Source of the DNA: Asterochloris sp. CNOR1
Lineage: Eukaryota > Chlorophyta > Trebouxiophyceae > Trebouxiales > Trebouxiaceae
Length of the DNA stretch: 64,000 bases
NCBI GenBank assembly: GCA_963969365.1
Contig: OZ017760.1
Span: forward strand, 2,294,001-2,358,000
Direction of reading: 5' to 3'
Part shown: positions 48,685 through 60,960 of the stretch, piece after piece
Layout: each line of letters opens with the position of its first letter
How positions within the stretch are numbered: position 1 is the first letter of the stretch
The notes under the pieces: generated by a model
What the model saw: the letters and a program-made list of their open reading frames with translations, nothing else
Told to the model about the DNA's origin: nothing
Databases searched by the model: none
Made by a program: the position numbers and the translations under genes

Positions 48685-51600
48685 TCAGAAGTAATGCTCC
48701 TTGCCGAAAACAAAATCTACTGAATCCCCATTCTGGTGATACTCCTCCAGCAGGCGCTCTGCCTGGGTGACCCCACTCTGCAGGGCATGAAGTATACAGT
48801 GAGGCTTGCTGGGCCAGCCTTCAGCTGAAGCTTTGACAAAATTCCCCATGAAGGCTGCTGCAGTTGATCGCTCAAGCGTTGCATGCTAAGACTTGACATG
48901 GGCGGCTTCAAAAAACTGCGCCGCAGTCTCTTGACAGATGAGAAATGTCATGCTGGAGGGCAGAATACCCCCACCCCCCAGCTTTTGATTGGTGGAGCTT
49001 CTGAGCACGCAGGAGCTTCGGGTCGGATACGCCATTCCAGCTCAGTGTGCGGACGTCTGCAACCGCCACCAGCAGGCCCCACCAGCATCCTGTGCAGAAA
49101 CGCCTACAGCCCTGTCCACCTGCCCACCTCTGCAATCTCGACCAGCGGCGCCAGGAAGTTCTCCTCGGCCTTGCGCCGCCGCTGCAAGCCCTCCCGCGAC
49201 AGCTGCACCATGCGGATTGCCAGGTCCTGCACTGTGCCTCCACGGAAGGGAGTCTTGAGCGCCAGCCTGGGAACCTGCAGGGCAGAGGAATCAGGATTTG
49301 TGAGGCCAATACAAGAGATTGGGCGCCAGGTTGAGCACCCCGCCTCGCCAGAGAGGAGTCTTCCAAGTGCAAGCCTGGACTGGTCCTGCACGAGGGGCAG
49401 CAGATGGAGATCCTTGAAGGTACGACATGTGCTGGGTCTCCTGACATGGAGTTGGGATCTTGGGTGCTCATCTGGAAACCTGCAGGGCAAGGAAATTTGT
49501 GAGTGTGAGGCCAATTGAGAGGAGTTGCCAGGTCCTGACTCATGTCTCCACAGAATGGGCCTTCTAGCAGCAGCCTGGGCGCGCAGGGGCAGCAAGTGAA
49601 ATGTGTGAGGCCAAGTCAGAGATGGCGCTGATACCCCATGCCCCAATCACTGCTGCCTGGCCTTGCCCCTCTCCACTGGCTGAATCAAACAGGATGATGT
49701 CACCTGAACCACTGCTTTGCTGCATGAGACAGCGCTGCCACAGGTCGGCGACTTGCTCCCCGCCAGTAGCTGAATTTCATCGTCTGACCTGCTGCATTGC
49801 ACATGTGCCCATGCCTGACATCAAGCCTGGCTACAGGCACAGCCCCAGGCACAGCCCCCTTCTGCCTGAGGACGCAATGCACAGCGCGACCAACACCCCA
49901 TGTGCTTCTCGGCCAACACCCAATGTATTTCTCCTGCCTTGCGGTGCAGGCAACAGGTTTTCAGCATAGCACATGGATAACATCTATGCGCCGGGCTTTG
50001 GAATTCCTAAACTTTGCGGCACCTCTGCCGCCGAATATTAATCGAGCTTCTTGCCAAGTGGTTGCCCATGCCAGACCTGAGGGTCAATCTCCTGCTCAGC
50101 TTTGACCTCACCTCTGCCCACAGCTGCTCAGGGCACCCACTCAAGCCAAGCCAGCAGCCTGCTTGCCATTGTAAGACTCCACCAGGCCATGGCCCTGTGC
50201 TCTGCAGCAAGCCGAAGCTCAGAGACACCTGCAGCTGTCTGTGGCGCTCACACACCACTGACGAGCATGTCACAGCCAGCAGGCAGATGGCAGCCCCTTT
50301 CTCAGGAACCGCTTTAAAGCTGTGGCTATAGCCAGCTCAGATCTCTCCCAGCCGCCATGACCCTCCCCAAGTCCCACTGCAGAGTGCTCGCCACAACCCG
50401 TTGCACATGCCAGCCCACAGACAGCACGCTCCCACCCACCAGGCAGCATGCCACAGCCAGCAGGCCAACCTCTGCGCCCCACAAGCAGCCATACCCTCCT
50501 AGACCCTACACCCTCGGGGAGCTCACATCTCTCCGCAGCTGCTCATGGTCCTCCTGCGTCCAGTCGCTGATCAGCTCCAGGGCAGCCGCCTGGCTCTGCT
50601 CGTCATACAGCAGGCCCACCCACAGAGCGCTCAGCGCGCAGATCATGCTCTGAGGGCCCCCATCTGCGCCGCGCATCTCGAGGAAGCGCTTAAGCCGGAT
50701 CTCGGGGAAGATGCAGGTCAGGTGGGTTTCCCAGTCAGACAGGCTGGGTGTGTCTCCTGCACACACATTTGCTGCTTGATGGCCTCTTTGAGCTGAAAGG
50801 GCTTGATGGAGATGAGAGCAGGGACTGTGGCCACCTCAGTCGCTGGGGCTGAGTGCAAGGATGGCTGGTCCGCTGCTGCTCATGCTGATCAGGGCACCAC
50901 TGCAGCGCACCATCGAGACTCTGTGGCGAGCACATGTGAATCATGGCGCAGAGCGCTGACACCATGCCGCTCAGGCTCTCACCTGGTAGCTGCTGCAAAT
51001 TGCCCTCCATGAACTGCCGGAAGTCCTCCCCTGACACGTCGACATACTCTCCACTCCTGAATGAAGGTTGCCAGAAAGTGAAGGCAGGTTCGCTGGCACC
51101 CCTTGTTGGGAAGTTCTGCATCTGACCTACAGTCCAACACAGCGGGACCGCTGCCCTGAGCTGCCCTGAGCTGCCCTGTCAGCCTTCTGGTGCTCGCCAG
51201 CAGCTGCTGTCAGAGGTGACTGGTCTGCAGCCCTGGCTGGACTGGACGCATCCTCCAAACCCTGACAGGCGGGGCAGAAGCAGGCCCCGAAGCTCACAGC
51301 TTGAGCAGAAAGCTGGCGCCAGCTCAAAGTTTCCAAGCATCGAGCAACAGAATCCACATATGCAGTGGTTTGTAAAGGCAACAAGTCCACCCTGAGACGA
51401 GGTTGCTGGTTGCTCGCAAAGTAGCACCCCCTGATGCACCAGCGATTTCTGTGCCTTGTGGTCAATAGTGCTCGCCTCAGCGTTCAAGCCCCACAGGCAG
51501 TAGTGTTGAAGCTCACCTATAGACAAAATACATGGGAACCTGCAGAGCGTAGTCCACGTATCGCTCAAATCCAAAGTCGGGGTCAAATACAAAGGGCAGC

Positions 51601-54600
51601 GTCCCGCAGCGTGCATTGTCTACGTCGGTCCATACGTGGCTGCGCCAGCTGAGGTACCCTGCACAGCGCAACACTGTCGCTGAGATGGGGACGCAGAACT
51701 TTGTCAGGGTTGAAAAGCAGCCCCTGTCTTTGTGTGCACCCTCTGGGGCAGACTGCATGACACATGTCACACGAAGCCCAAAGCGAGACAGGTCAGCAGC
51801 AAATGACTGTGCTAACCAAAGCCTGCTTTGCAAAGAACAGTAGGTGAGGCAACCCAAGCGTATGGCGTGGGAGTATTGGCTCCATATGAATGCGCCAGGT
51901 CGATTCATGACTTGAAGCCAGTAGGGGGCCGCCTACACCAGGCCCAGGTAGCACATGGCCTGACCACAGTTTGTATCAGGTCAAACAGCCACAGCCACAA
52001 AGTGCTCCCCAACAGGCTCCCCCGCCTTCAGCAGGGATTTTGGCATACAGGGCCGTTCAGGCCACCGAACTGAAGCATTGCAAAGACAGTTGATGCTGCT
52101 CACTGGTGGGCTTGCCCTCCTTAAGCGGGGAGTTGGCAAACAGAGTTGTGCAGACGGGCTGGGAAGCTCACTGTGAGCCTGCCCATCCTTTGCGGAAACG
52201 AATGCGTAAGCAACCCAACGGGCGCTCACCAGTGGGCTTGCCCTCCTTAAGTGGGGAGTTGGCAAACAGGGCTGTGCAGACCGGCTGCAGGGCCAGGCCG
52301 ACGCGTGCCTTCTCTATCATGTCCTCCTCACTGCTGAAGTCAATGTTGACCTGCAGGGAGGAACTGGCATCATGTTCATGAGTGTTATGGAGCTGACGTT
52401 TGAAGGATCCAAGCGACTGTGTGAGGTAACTGGCAGGCTGGGGGCAGACGACAACACCTTGTGAGGCTTTAGGAAGGGAGGACTGCGTGATGGGTGCAGT
52501 ACACCATAGCTGGCAGTCTGTGTGGCAGGCAGAGGCTGCAGCTGGTGGGCCTGTGCATGCTCACTGAGATTGAGAAGCTGCTTCTGATGTGTGCGGTGCG
52601 CACCAGACAGCTCGGTGGCATGCATGCGGTCAGTGTGGCCAGCCACTATGGACGAGCACCATGTGCATGGCTGACGCCTGAGTCCATGCTGCAATCAGAG
52701 AGTTGCTGTGGTGCAGGCTTCGTGACCCACATGCAGGTGCAGCACTGCTACCCACTGTTGACTGGCTGACCCCTGGACCTCAAATCACACCATTGCTTTG
52801 CTGCCATCTCTCAGCACATGCAGCAGGCACCAGCAGGGCCTGGCAGCCCACCTGGATGGTGGTGGACCGGAACATCATGTCGTGCCCCATCGTGCCCACT
52901 TTGGGCATATACTCTCGCATGATCCTGCAGGCAGCCGCGCGACGCATCACTGAGCCGGCATATCTACAGCACTGGCCCACCACTTGAGTGCAGTAGCGTT
53001 TGGCCAGGCTCACATGCAGCCATGCCTAAGCATGAGCAGCCCCTGATGAAGGGTGGCATCTGTGAAAGACGTTTAAGGCCAGCAGGATTGTCTAGTGTGC
53101 ATTGAACCCACACAAACGACTGCAGCAGTACTGCTACGCCACCAGCAACATATGTCGCTGCTTTACAGAGGGGAGCCAGGCTCACTTGTAGCGGTACTTG
53201 GGCATGATGGGCACCTCCTCATACTTCCACTTGGGGTCAAAGCCGCAGGTCAGGAATGCCAGGCCCAGCTCCTCTGCGATGGTCTTGACCTACAGGGCAC
53301 CATCAGTGGAGCAGTCAGGTAGCTGCAGGTGGGGTGGCATTGCACAGAGCAAGAGAGGCAGGGCACACCCAGCTCCTTTGTGATTTTAGCCTGCACGTCA
53401 TTGTATGCTGATGCATTTGGGCACTGGGGGTGGGCTGACAGTCACGTTGTAGCAGTAAAGGAGAGGCAGGCCTGGGTCTGCAGTGGTCTTGGTATGCAAG
53501 GCACCAGCAGTGGAACACTCAGGCAGCCACAGGCGGGCAAGGCACTGCTCCCTCTGCAGAGCAAGGCACAGAAGGCGGGCCCTGCTCCTCTGCATCGTCC
53601 TGTACCCCCTACCAGGCAGCAGAGACGCAGAGACTGGCAGAAGCTGACATTGGCCCAATGGTACAGAGCTCGGCACACTGCATAGCACTGTCAACTGCCC
53701 CTGCCAAGCCTCTCCTGATGCGTGGCCGGGCTCGAATAAGGGCTGGAGGAGTGTTGGCGAAGCAGCTGGGATGTCTAGCCTCCACTACTGTGCCCGTGGA
53801 CACACATGCCCTAGAACCTGGCTGGCCTCTGAGCAGGTCTAGTACAGCCAATACAGGGGAAAATCAGCTCGTGCTCCAGAGTCCTGGCCCCACTCCCACG
53901 GCACCCCAATGTCACTGGTGTGCAGGGAGCACCTGCCTCGTAAAGGTGGCTATTGACCTCCGAGCAGGTCTTGTGCAGTGAGTCCAAAGGGGCTCCGCTC
54001 AGCTCAAACTGGCCTCCAGGCTCCAGAGTCACGCTCGCATTCTCGAGGGTGGCTCCAATGATGTTGCCCTTCTCCATGATGGGCTGCCAGCTGAAGCGGC
54101 TGCAGATCTGGTGCAGCAGCTTGCTGATGGCCTCGTGGTCTATCCGGCGGTGGGAGTCCACGAAGTAGCCCAGCTTCTCGTGCTCAGTGCCAAACCTGCG
54201 CAGGAGCGGGGAACAGGGGCCATTCAGAAGCCTGCAACGACCTAGAGGCTCAGAGGGATGTTCAGCTTTCATCACTCAAAGCCTTGATCTGCAGGGCATG
54301 GCAGGCAGAGCTTAACTGCAACAAGCAGGACATTGAAGCACCCTGCCCCGGCACCTCTTGCTTGATCGGCCAGGCCTGCACAGGGAGGTGCTGCGTCTTG
54401 ATTGCCACAGCTGCAGCTTGGCCTGTAACTGTGCTGCATGCACCTGCCTAGGTGCTAAGCCCGATGGCAAGCGCAAAGTGCTGTGCAGGCGACGACATGA
54501 ATAGATGTCATCATGCATGGCGCCTTCCCCAAGTTACCAGGACTGAAATGGCTGCATAGGGAGTGCAACAGAGGCTTTACAATCACTGCAATGAGTTTCA

Positions 54601-54940
54601 GCAGACTTGTGATGCACGCATGACGTCAACATACCGGGCCTGGTGTGCAGCCGCAGTCCCAGATATGTGCCGTGCAGCGACTAGACAACAGATGTGGCAT
54701 TGCATGAGCGACCAAAAGGCAGCATGTAAATGAGGCATCTCACCGCCACTGTTCCTTTGGCCTGCAGCCTGAGCGCATGTAATCTATCAGGTCTGTTCTG
54801 CTGATCTTTGTCTTGGGCTTAGGCTCTGCTGCCACTGCCATGGCTCTGAAACGGCACTTGTGGCAGCTACGCCTCTGCTTGGCGGGCTTGCATAATGGGA
54901 GCCTGAAGGATTGTTGTGCCAAGCACTGTGGATGGGCCAT
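48685..54940 (-). CDS. GSH1: Plant-type glutamate-cysteine ligase (gamma-glutamylcysteine synthetase), plastid
   Basis: GSH1 catalyses the first, rate-limiting step of glutathione synthesis, ligating Glu and Cys with ATP in plastids. Ten exons join in phase: 54744-54940, 53937-54195, 53186-53289, 52852-52924, 52230-52350, 51517-51658, 50983-51056, 50527-50756, 49128-49274 and 48685-48777, giving 479 residues. A basic Ser/Cys transit peptide is followed by [133 protein letters not shown] and a short acidic end. These are the Glu-, Mg-ATP- and Cys-binding words of the plant/proteobacterial GCL family. Intron 2 has a GC donor (GAG|GCAGGT) confirmed by phase. Confidence 0.94.
49205..49620. repeat. 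Reiterated GSH1 exon 9 acceptor region
   Basis: The exon 9 start and acceptor (about 49213-49312) contain ttgccaggtcctg..., tctccac/gcctccacgg and aacctgcagggca, then gtgaggccaat. The acceptor end recurs at about 49470-49516 (aacctgcagggcaaggaaat, gtgaggccaatt). The whole block recurs more loosely at about 49518-49616. Copies lie upstream of the true acceptor. Confidence 0.75.
51997..52290. repeat. Three-unit array of a GSH1 exon end with donor
   Basis: The 3' end of exon 5 with its donor (52223-52287) recurs at 52096-52160, matching 57 of 63 bases I compared, with GTGAGC retained. A strongly decayed third unit lies at about 51997-52062. All are on the intron side of the exon. Confidence 0.92.
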
Positions 54941-55372
54941 TGAAGTCGGGACTTCGTACTAGTTGAGCCGGCGCCTCGTCAGGAGTGCGGACAAGGCAGA
55001 CCGGCAAGCGAGCCTGTCATGCTGGTGGCGATGAACGATCAATCAGGGCTCCCAGGTGGACTGCCTTCATGTGACCCTAGCAGGGGTTGCCTTTTGGTCG
55101 CAAAGCAGCAGCTGCTCATGCCTGAGCCTTGTCAAGGCAGGTTCGCAGATCCCATGCCAGGAGTGCTTTTCAGATTGCATGCTTCCAACAGCAGGCACCC
55201 ACTGGCAGAGTCTCTTGGATCATTACAGGGATCTGTTGTTTGCCAGTTCCAGGCAAGATGTGTGAACAGGCAGGCTTTCAATGGCAGCCACCTCTGTCAG
55301 ATCTGCTGCGCTGACAGAGCAGGTATATAATGCACAGGCATCTGGGGGCTTCAGGCAATCGAATGCATGCCT

Positions 55373-57465
55373 TCACTTGTTGAGCTTGGGCAGGTACTTG
55401 TACACGATGTCAGTGGCCCAGCCCCGGCTGAACAGGAGGGCAGCCCCCACCACAAGCAGCAGCACCACGCGCTTCTTGGGGGCCCGGTGCCAGGCGTGCT
55501 TGGCCAGGGGCCCACTTAATTGCTCCTGCTGGGCCAGCGTCATGCTGTGGCGGCGCAACAGGGACGCCTCGCGGATGGCTGCAATGATGTCCAGGATGCA
55601 CAGCGCCATGACGGTGGTCAGCACGCTCCAGTAGAAGTAGTAGTCAAACCAGGCAATGGGCAGGGTCAGGATGTATGCGCACACAATCCCCACAGCGGCT
55701 GAGTAGGCTGCCAGGTGCAGCCTGTGCCAGAACTGGGCCTCCACCTGCAGAGTTGTGAGGACGGGATGAGCACGCGCGAGGCGCTGGGGGCTTGAAGCTT
55801 GCCTGTCTTGCAGGGACTCCCTACAGCTGCTGGACAGACTGCCAGGTGACGGCAGTGCAAGAAGTGGACCTTCACCTGCAGCAACAAGAAGAATGCGTTT
55901 GTGCAGGGTGCTGGCAGTGCTGAAAGGGCTGCAGATTGTGCTTTCAGGGCACATGTTTCCCACGGCTGCTGGGCAGCAGGGAATGCCAGACATGGCGCAG
56001 GGACAGGCGGTGCCAGAGTTTAGGCCTCCACCACCTGCAGTAAGTTGAAGACTGTGCATGCGTGCAAGGGGTGCTGGCAGTGCTGAAAGGGCTGCAGATT
56101 GAGCTTGTAGGCCACACGCTCCCCACGGCTGCTGGGCAGCAGGCACTGCCGGACATGGACAGGACAGGCGGTGCCAGAACTGGGACTCCGCCTCTGGAGA
56201 ATCCTGCAGCAGCGCAGAGCAGATGAATGCTTTGTGGCAGCCTTTGAATGAGTTGCATGGCAGCTGAGCTGGTTGCCAGCTGCAGGCAGCCAGACTGAGG
56301 CCTGAATCTGGCTGCCTGCAGCTGGGGTCTGCAGCAGGAGATACATCATTCATGGGGACAGGTGTGCGGAAGGGGGTGTGCAAAAAATGCAGCCAACCTG
56401 GCCTGAGTGATGCAGGAGGTGCCGAAATTGGGTGTCCACCTGCAGCAGCATGAGGCACTGATGCTGCAGAGAAGGGGCTGGAGGGGTGCAGGGTGTGCAT
56501 TATGATGCCTCTCACTGCAGGGAATGGCACCCTGACAAAGATGCAACACTTCCGGTGGAGCTGCCAGCAGCTGCCAGCAGTGCAATCACATGTAAATTCT
56601 GCAGCCGTCTATGCGATATGTCCACCATACCCTGGCCAGTGATGCAGTGCTCACAGGTCATGGTGTGCAGCTAAGCACATTCGGCATGCTGCAAATGGCG
56701 CCAAGTATACCTGCACATCAGTGAGACAGGTTGAGATGCTGTCATGCTGCTGGAATTTGGCCGAATATACAGGCAGCTCTCACAGTGTGGCGCCAGAATC
56801 CTGCAGCCACATGCAGCCAGCTTGACGGCGCTACCCACTTCCCGGCCACAGCGCAGCTGTATGTTGCTGGCCCCGGCCAGGGCCTCGGCCTAGTCAGTGT
56901 TGGAAGGCTGCCCAGGCACAGAGCCTGGTGCTGCGCCAGCCAGCCGCAGCCATGCAATATCGATGCAGTCCACCTCACCCGCGCATCATCTTCACCTGCT
57001 CCGTCAGCATGCACTTCCCTATGCACTGCAGCTCACGCAACCCTGCCCTGGAGGGCTTCCATCTGTGAAGGTCCAGGTGTACCATTTTCTCGCTTGCGCC
57101 TTGTCAGCATCCTACTCCCACCTTGGCAGGAGCCATGCACTGCATCAGCCAGCTGCAGCTGGGCAGATTGACCAGGACTTCATGCAGTCTTTGCGTTCAG
57201 GCAGCAGTTCATCATTCCTGTTCACCTGCGCCTCGTCAGCAAGCTGCTTCTCCTCCAGGGCAGCCAGCCTGATCTCCAGGACCTCAGGCAATGTCAAGTC
57301 ACCCCCAAATGTCACTGGGTGCAGCGCTGAGGGCCGCTGCATGCGCTGCTCGGGCTGCTCTGCTGCACAGCGCACATTCCCCCTGTGACAGGCCCGCAGG
57401 CCTGGGAGCAGAGGCCTACTGCTGATAAGCTGGGCAGGATTGGCTCTGGCCTGCATTGTGTGCAT
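55373..57465 (-). CDS. Predicted plastid membrane protein, two exons, unidentified family
   Basis: Exon 1 (57226-57465) starts MHTMQARANPAQLISSRPLL, a good transit-like leader, and ends in a helical LTLPEVLEIRLAALEEKQLA stretch plus DEAQ. Exon 2 (55373-55744) joins in phase to give DEAQVEAQFWHRLHLAAYSA, two hydrophobic spans (GIVCAYILTLPIAWFDYYFY and SVLTTVMALCILDIIAAI), a basic loop, a third span (RVVLLLVVGAALLFSRGW) and DIVYKYLPKLNK. Total 203 residues. I do not recognise the family. The 1481-bp intron carries an array of acceptor copies, and the frame stays open from 56530 into exon 2, so a different N-terminus by readthrough is formally possible. Confidence 0.65.
55741..56450 (-). repeat. 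Array of about five acceptor-plus-exon-start copies
   Basis: The true exon 2 start, CTGCAG|GTGGAGGCCCAGTTC, is at about 55744. Related units upstream on the minus strand begin near 55880, 56042, 56200 and 56440. They share CTGCAGGTG-like acceptors, TTCTGGCACCGCCTG words and CCAGCAGCCGTGGG ends. Spacing is about 135-240 bp. One frame is open across the whole array (55373-56530). Confidence 0.8.
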
Positions 57466-58203
57466 TGTGGGTCTGCTGCTGGGCGGTTGACCAGCTGGGC
57501 TTTTGACCTGGCCTCTAGGGCTGTGGCCAGCTGGCATCTTGATGTGTACCACACATGTGCTCCAGGCTGAGCGCTTGCTGGGCTGTGGCCAGCAGAAGGC
57601 ATGCCCTAAATAGCCTGCACTGGTAGCATATGAGACTGTCTGAGCACACCAGTGACATTCGGCATGGCGACCTGCTGGATTATCAGTGGCTGTTTCCAGA
57701 TGGGCTTGTGCTCACAACTTCCCAAGCTGCAGGTGCCGATGGTTTCATCCTGCATATGGCACAGCAGGACGCCCTCTGCGTGCTTGTCCAGGTGCAGAGT
57801 GTTGATTATTTGAACATGAACTAGCCTGAATCGAAACAGATGTGAGTTTGAGGCAGCTGCTCAATGACTCAGACTTGACGCAGCAAAGTGTTCAGAGCTG
57901 TTGGGCAAGACAACATGGCTTACCAAGTGTTTGTGGTGTGTCAGGGAGGAGTTTGCTTCAGGAAGCTTGACAATTCAGGACAAGCAACAGAATGTTTCTA
58001 TGCTCAAGTGCACCTTGAGCCACGTGGGCCAGACTGAAAGTGCTCATATATAAGACTGCACAGAGTCAGCTGAGAGAGTGCTGGACATCTGCAAGTCACA
58101 CATTACTTGTGGTTACATGCAATTCCTCAGGCGCCCTAAGCAACAGCATATACATGTACACCCTCATCAACATCAAGCCACAGGCATCATAACTGTTGCA
58201 TGT
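57466..58203. other. Intergenic stretch, nothing recognised
   Basis: I see no domain, RNA gene or repeat worth naming here. It should include the 5' region of the membrane-protein gene and the 3' UTR of F-box/LRR copy B. Confidence 0.4.
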
Positions 58204-59657
58204 TCAGGATTTAAGGCATCTCTTGGCCACGAAGATCCGAAAGGTACCCAATGTTAAGATATGAAACTTGTTGCTGTGCCACAGGCCTGAGGTATTGAGC
58301 ATCAGACCAAGAATGGTATGCTCCAGCTGCAGCAAGCCTGTGGCATCAGAACGAACAAAGATGGTCAGCTTAGCAAGGCTGGGCAGACCAAAGGGTGTCG
58401 CTTCCCGGGGCGGCCAGTGACGCAGCCGGAAGTCCCCAGAATCTTGGCTAGTCAAAGCCAAATATGTGAGCGCAGGCCAGTGGCCTGGCTGGAAATTTGC
58501 AAGCCCTGCAAGCCATGCACTCACTTGTAATCAATTTGAATTGCTTCGGCACTCAAAGCAACAGCATGTCTGCGCACACCTGCATCTGACTTGAGCACCA
58601 GGCTCTGCAGGCCGGAGCAGCTCTGCAAGCAGGGCGCTGTTGCCATGTCCAGGAGCTTGCAGGTGCACAGGCTAAGAGATGTGACATGAGGTGGCAGCTG
58701 CTGCAACCCACTGAAGTCTGACAGCTGGAGGTCCAGAGTCTCCAGCTGGGTCATTCCCATGAGTGTGTCCTCAAAGGTCACGGGCTCAGGGGAGGCCCAA
58801 CTGAGATACAGAGATCTCAGTCGAGGCAGATCCTTGAGACACAAGAACAAGGTGTGGTCAGGCAAAGTCATCTAAGGACAGCTACAAATGTTAGCAGGCG
58901 TGGCATACCTTGACACCCTGGGGCAAGTCAGCAGAGGCTGGGTGCAAAGTTGGCCCTGAGAGATTAATGGTTAAAGAAAGCCTGGTCAGTCTGCTCAAGC
59001 AAATGCTCAGGACCTCAAGCATGTTCAGCTTGGGGAGGGGCAACACTGCCTGGGCTGCATCTGGCTCAAATGACATGGTCAGACGTAACAGCCTGGGCAT
59101 GGGAGGCAAGTCTAGGCACTGTGCATCCTGCAGCTCAAGGCCCTGAATGTTCTGTAGCTGTGACTTTTGCGTGAGACACAGATCCTGAGTCATCGCCGCT
59201 GCTGGGCAGGCAGCACTTTGTCTTCCACAAAGTGCCAGCCCCGCGATGCGGAGGCCATGGGGGACTGGCTGCAGAAGCCACTGTCTGGTGGGAGGCAGAA
59301 GCTGTGGCGCACTGTCAGGCCAAGTGCTCGGGAGTATGTAGTGCCCCGCGTTCACAGGCACATGCAGAATCAGCTCTCGCATCCAGCCCTTACAGACCTG
59401 AGCATGCAAGCAGGGGTGCAGCAAGTCAGTTGAATCGAGATAGCAGAGCCCACCGCCTCAGCACAGCAATGTAGAGCCATGTCAGTAGAAACGACACAGG
59501 GTACTCTTGTCTGTCACACAACAGACAGGCTTTCACGCAAGCATTGACTCACCAGGGCACAATTGAGCCAGTGCCGCAGCGGGGCAGGAAGCCCAAGTGC
59601 GAGACAGAAGATGTGCACTCGCACCTCAGAAGGCAGGCCAGCCAGCAGCTCCCCCAT
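58204..59657 (-). CDS. F-box/leucine-rich-repeat protein, copy B (intact)
   Basis: F-box/LRR proteins are substrate receptors of SCF ubiquitin ligases. Four exons join in phase: 59553-59657, 58909-59397, 58580-58871 and 58204-58505, giving 395 residues. The F-box spans exon 1 and the start of exon 2: LLAGLPSEVRVHIFCLAL...HWLNCAL|VCKGWMREL, a classic LPxEV...ALVCKxW pattern. LRR-type repeats follow: IQGLELQDAQCLDLPPMPRL, LRLTMSFEPDAAQAVLPLPK, LPRLRSLYLSWASPEPVTFE, LETLDLQLSDFSGLQQLPPH, VTSLSLCTCKLLDM and ALTYLALTSQDSGDFRLRHW. It is an inverted paralogue of copy A 18 kb away. The DNA homology continues upstream to about 60960, so more 5' exons may exist. The start could be two codons earlier. 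Confidence 0.8.
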
Positions 59658-59699
59658 GCTCATGATATGGTAGTGACCTGCAACATTGAGCGCAGTCTG

Positions 59700-60960
59700 T
59701 ACAAAGGTGCAGCCTTGGCTGAGACGGAGGGAGCACTTCAGGCCATTTGACAGCAGAGATGTCACGAATGCGGATCCCACCTCAAACACCGGGTCGTCCG
59801 GACCAACCAACTGAAGCAGTGCTTTTCATTGCTGTCAAAGGCTGTCAAGTCCATGTCATCCTGCACAGGCCTGGACGGTGTTCGCCTTTTGGGGCTCTGT
59901 TGTCTCCTGGGAGGCTCGTCGCACAGGTGGTGATACCTCAGCAAGAAGGCAAGTGCAAGGTTGTGATTCCAACTCACATGTTGCTTGCATATATATACCG
60001 ATGAAAAGGGGATCAAGGTTAGTGGTTCACTCCATGTAGCCACTGACTGTATATACCCCTCAAAGCAGCTCTGCTATGGTGAGAGTCATTGCTGGGCAGA
60101 GGTACAGGTCAGCACAGCTGCTGACATCCGACCAGATCAAAGACTGCAGTTGATAACCAGCCATGACAGAAAAGCTGCGACAAGCTCAGATGGTCCTGCC
60201 CTGCCTGGTGAGCTTCCCGTGTGTGGTTTCAACCTTTCACACTGGCCTTGGCTCCTCTTAGGACAGGCAGTTGAAGGTATCAAAGACAGTGCTGAGCAGC
60301 TTCCTTGAGAATCTGGTGGTAGCTTGTTGCTGGCCGGCAGGGAGCTGACTTTGCTCTCTGTCAAGCTGCTGCACAGCATGTGTGTCAACAGGATTTTTCC
60401 TGCTGCACCTGTGCAGGCACATCAAGGCTCCATTACTTGCCTGGCTGCATGCTGCAGGCAAAAGTGGCCACACGCCTGGACTCTACTGCAGGCAGGTGGG
60501 GAGATACTGACACGCAATATGCTGCGACTGTTGCAGCCAAGTGCCTGACTTGCTGCTTATTAAGCAAGACCAGGCTCAAGACGCTTTGCATGCCGATGCC
60601 CGTAGTGCAGAGATCAGATGGAGGCTCCTCTTTGTTTGCATAGCTACACCCTGTGCTTGCAGAGCGTGAGCACAAGGAGCAAAGCAAGTGCAGCGCAGGG
60701 TCAGAGGTGAGGCCCGGCTGCAGGGCTTGAAAAGCGTCACATGGTGCATTACATCTGCGGCAGGCATCTCTGCTTTGTAGCTGAGACCTGATACTGACGG
60801 TGGGCACATTGGTGGGGGACTTCAACGATGAGCAGCGATCCTTACAGGTCAGCGTCTCTGCGCACAGCCCTGGCTGTCACCACCTTCACTCCTAGATAGC
60901 CAATGCACATTTGTATTCCTGCTCTGGGACCGTTGTCTCCATGGAGTCAGGTCCCGCCGC
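59700..60960 (-). repeat. Upstream half of the inverted F-box/LRR duplication
   Basis: Minus-strand DNA here aligns with 37960-39200. Examples are caagc(a)caggg, cctctgaccctgc, tttgctcc(a/t)tgtg and ggtg(c/g)tgacagccaggg words in the same order. Possible small exons (for example SRDACRRCNAPCDAFQALQP near 60730-60790) are open in copy B but I cannot place them in the gene. Confidence 0.7.

Noticed and set aside
55373-56530. 385-codon open frame taken as one exon
   Set aside because: Everything upstream of 55744 consists of decayed copies of the exon start with acceptors. Exon 1 at 57226-57465 joins in phase. Kept only as a possible isoform.
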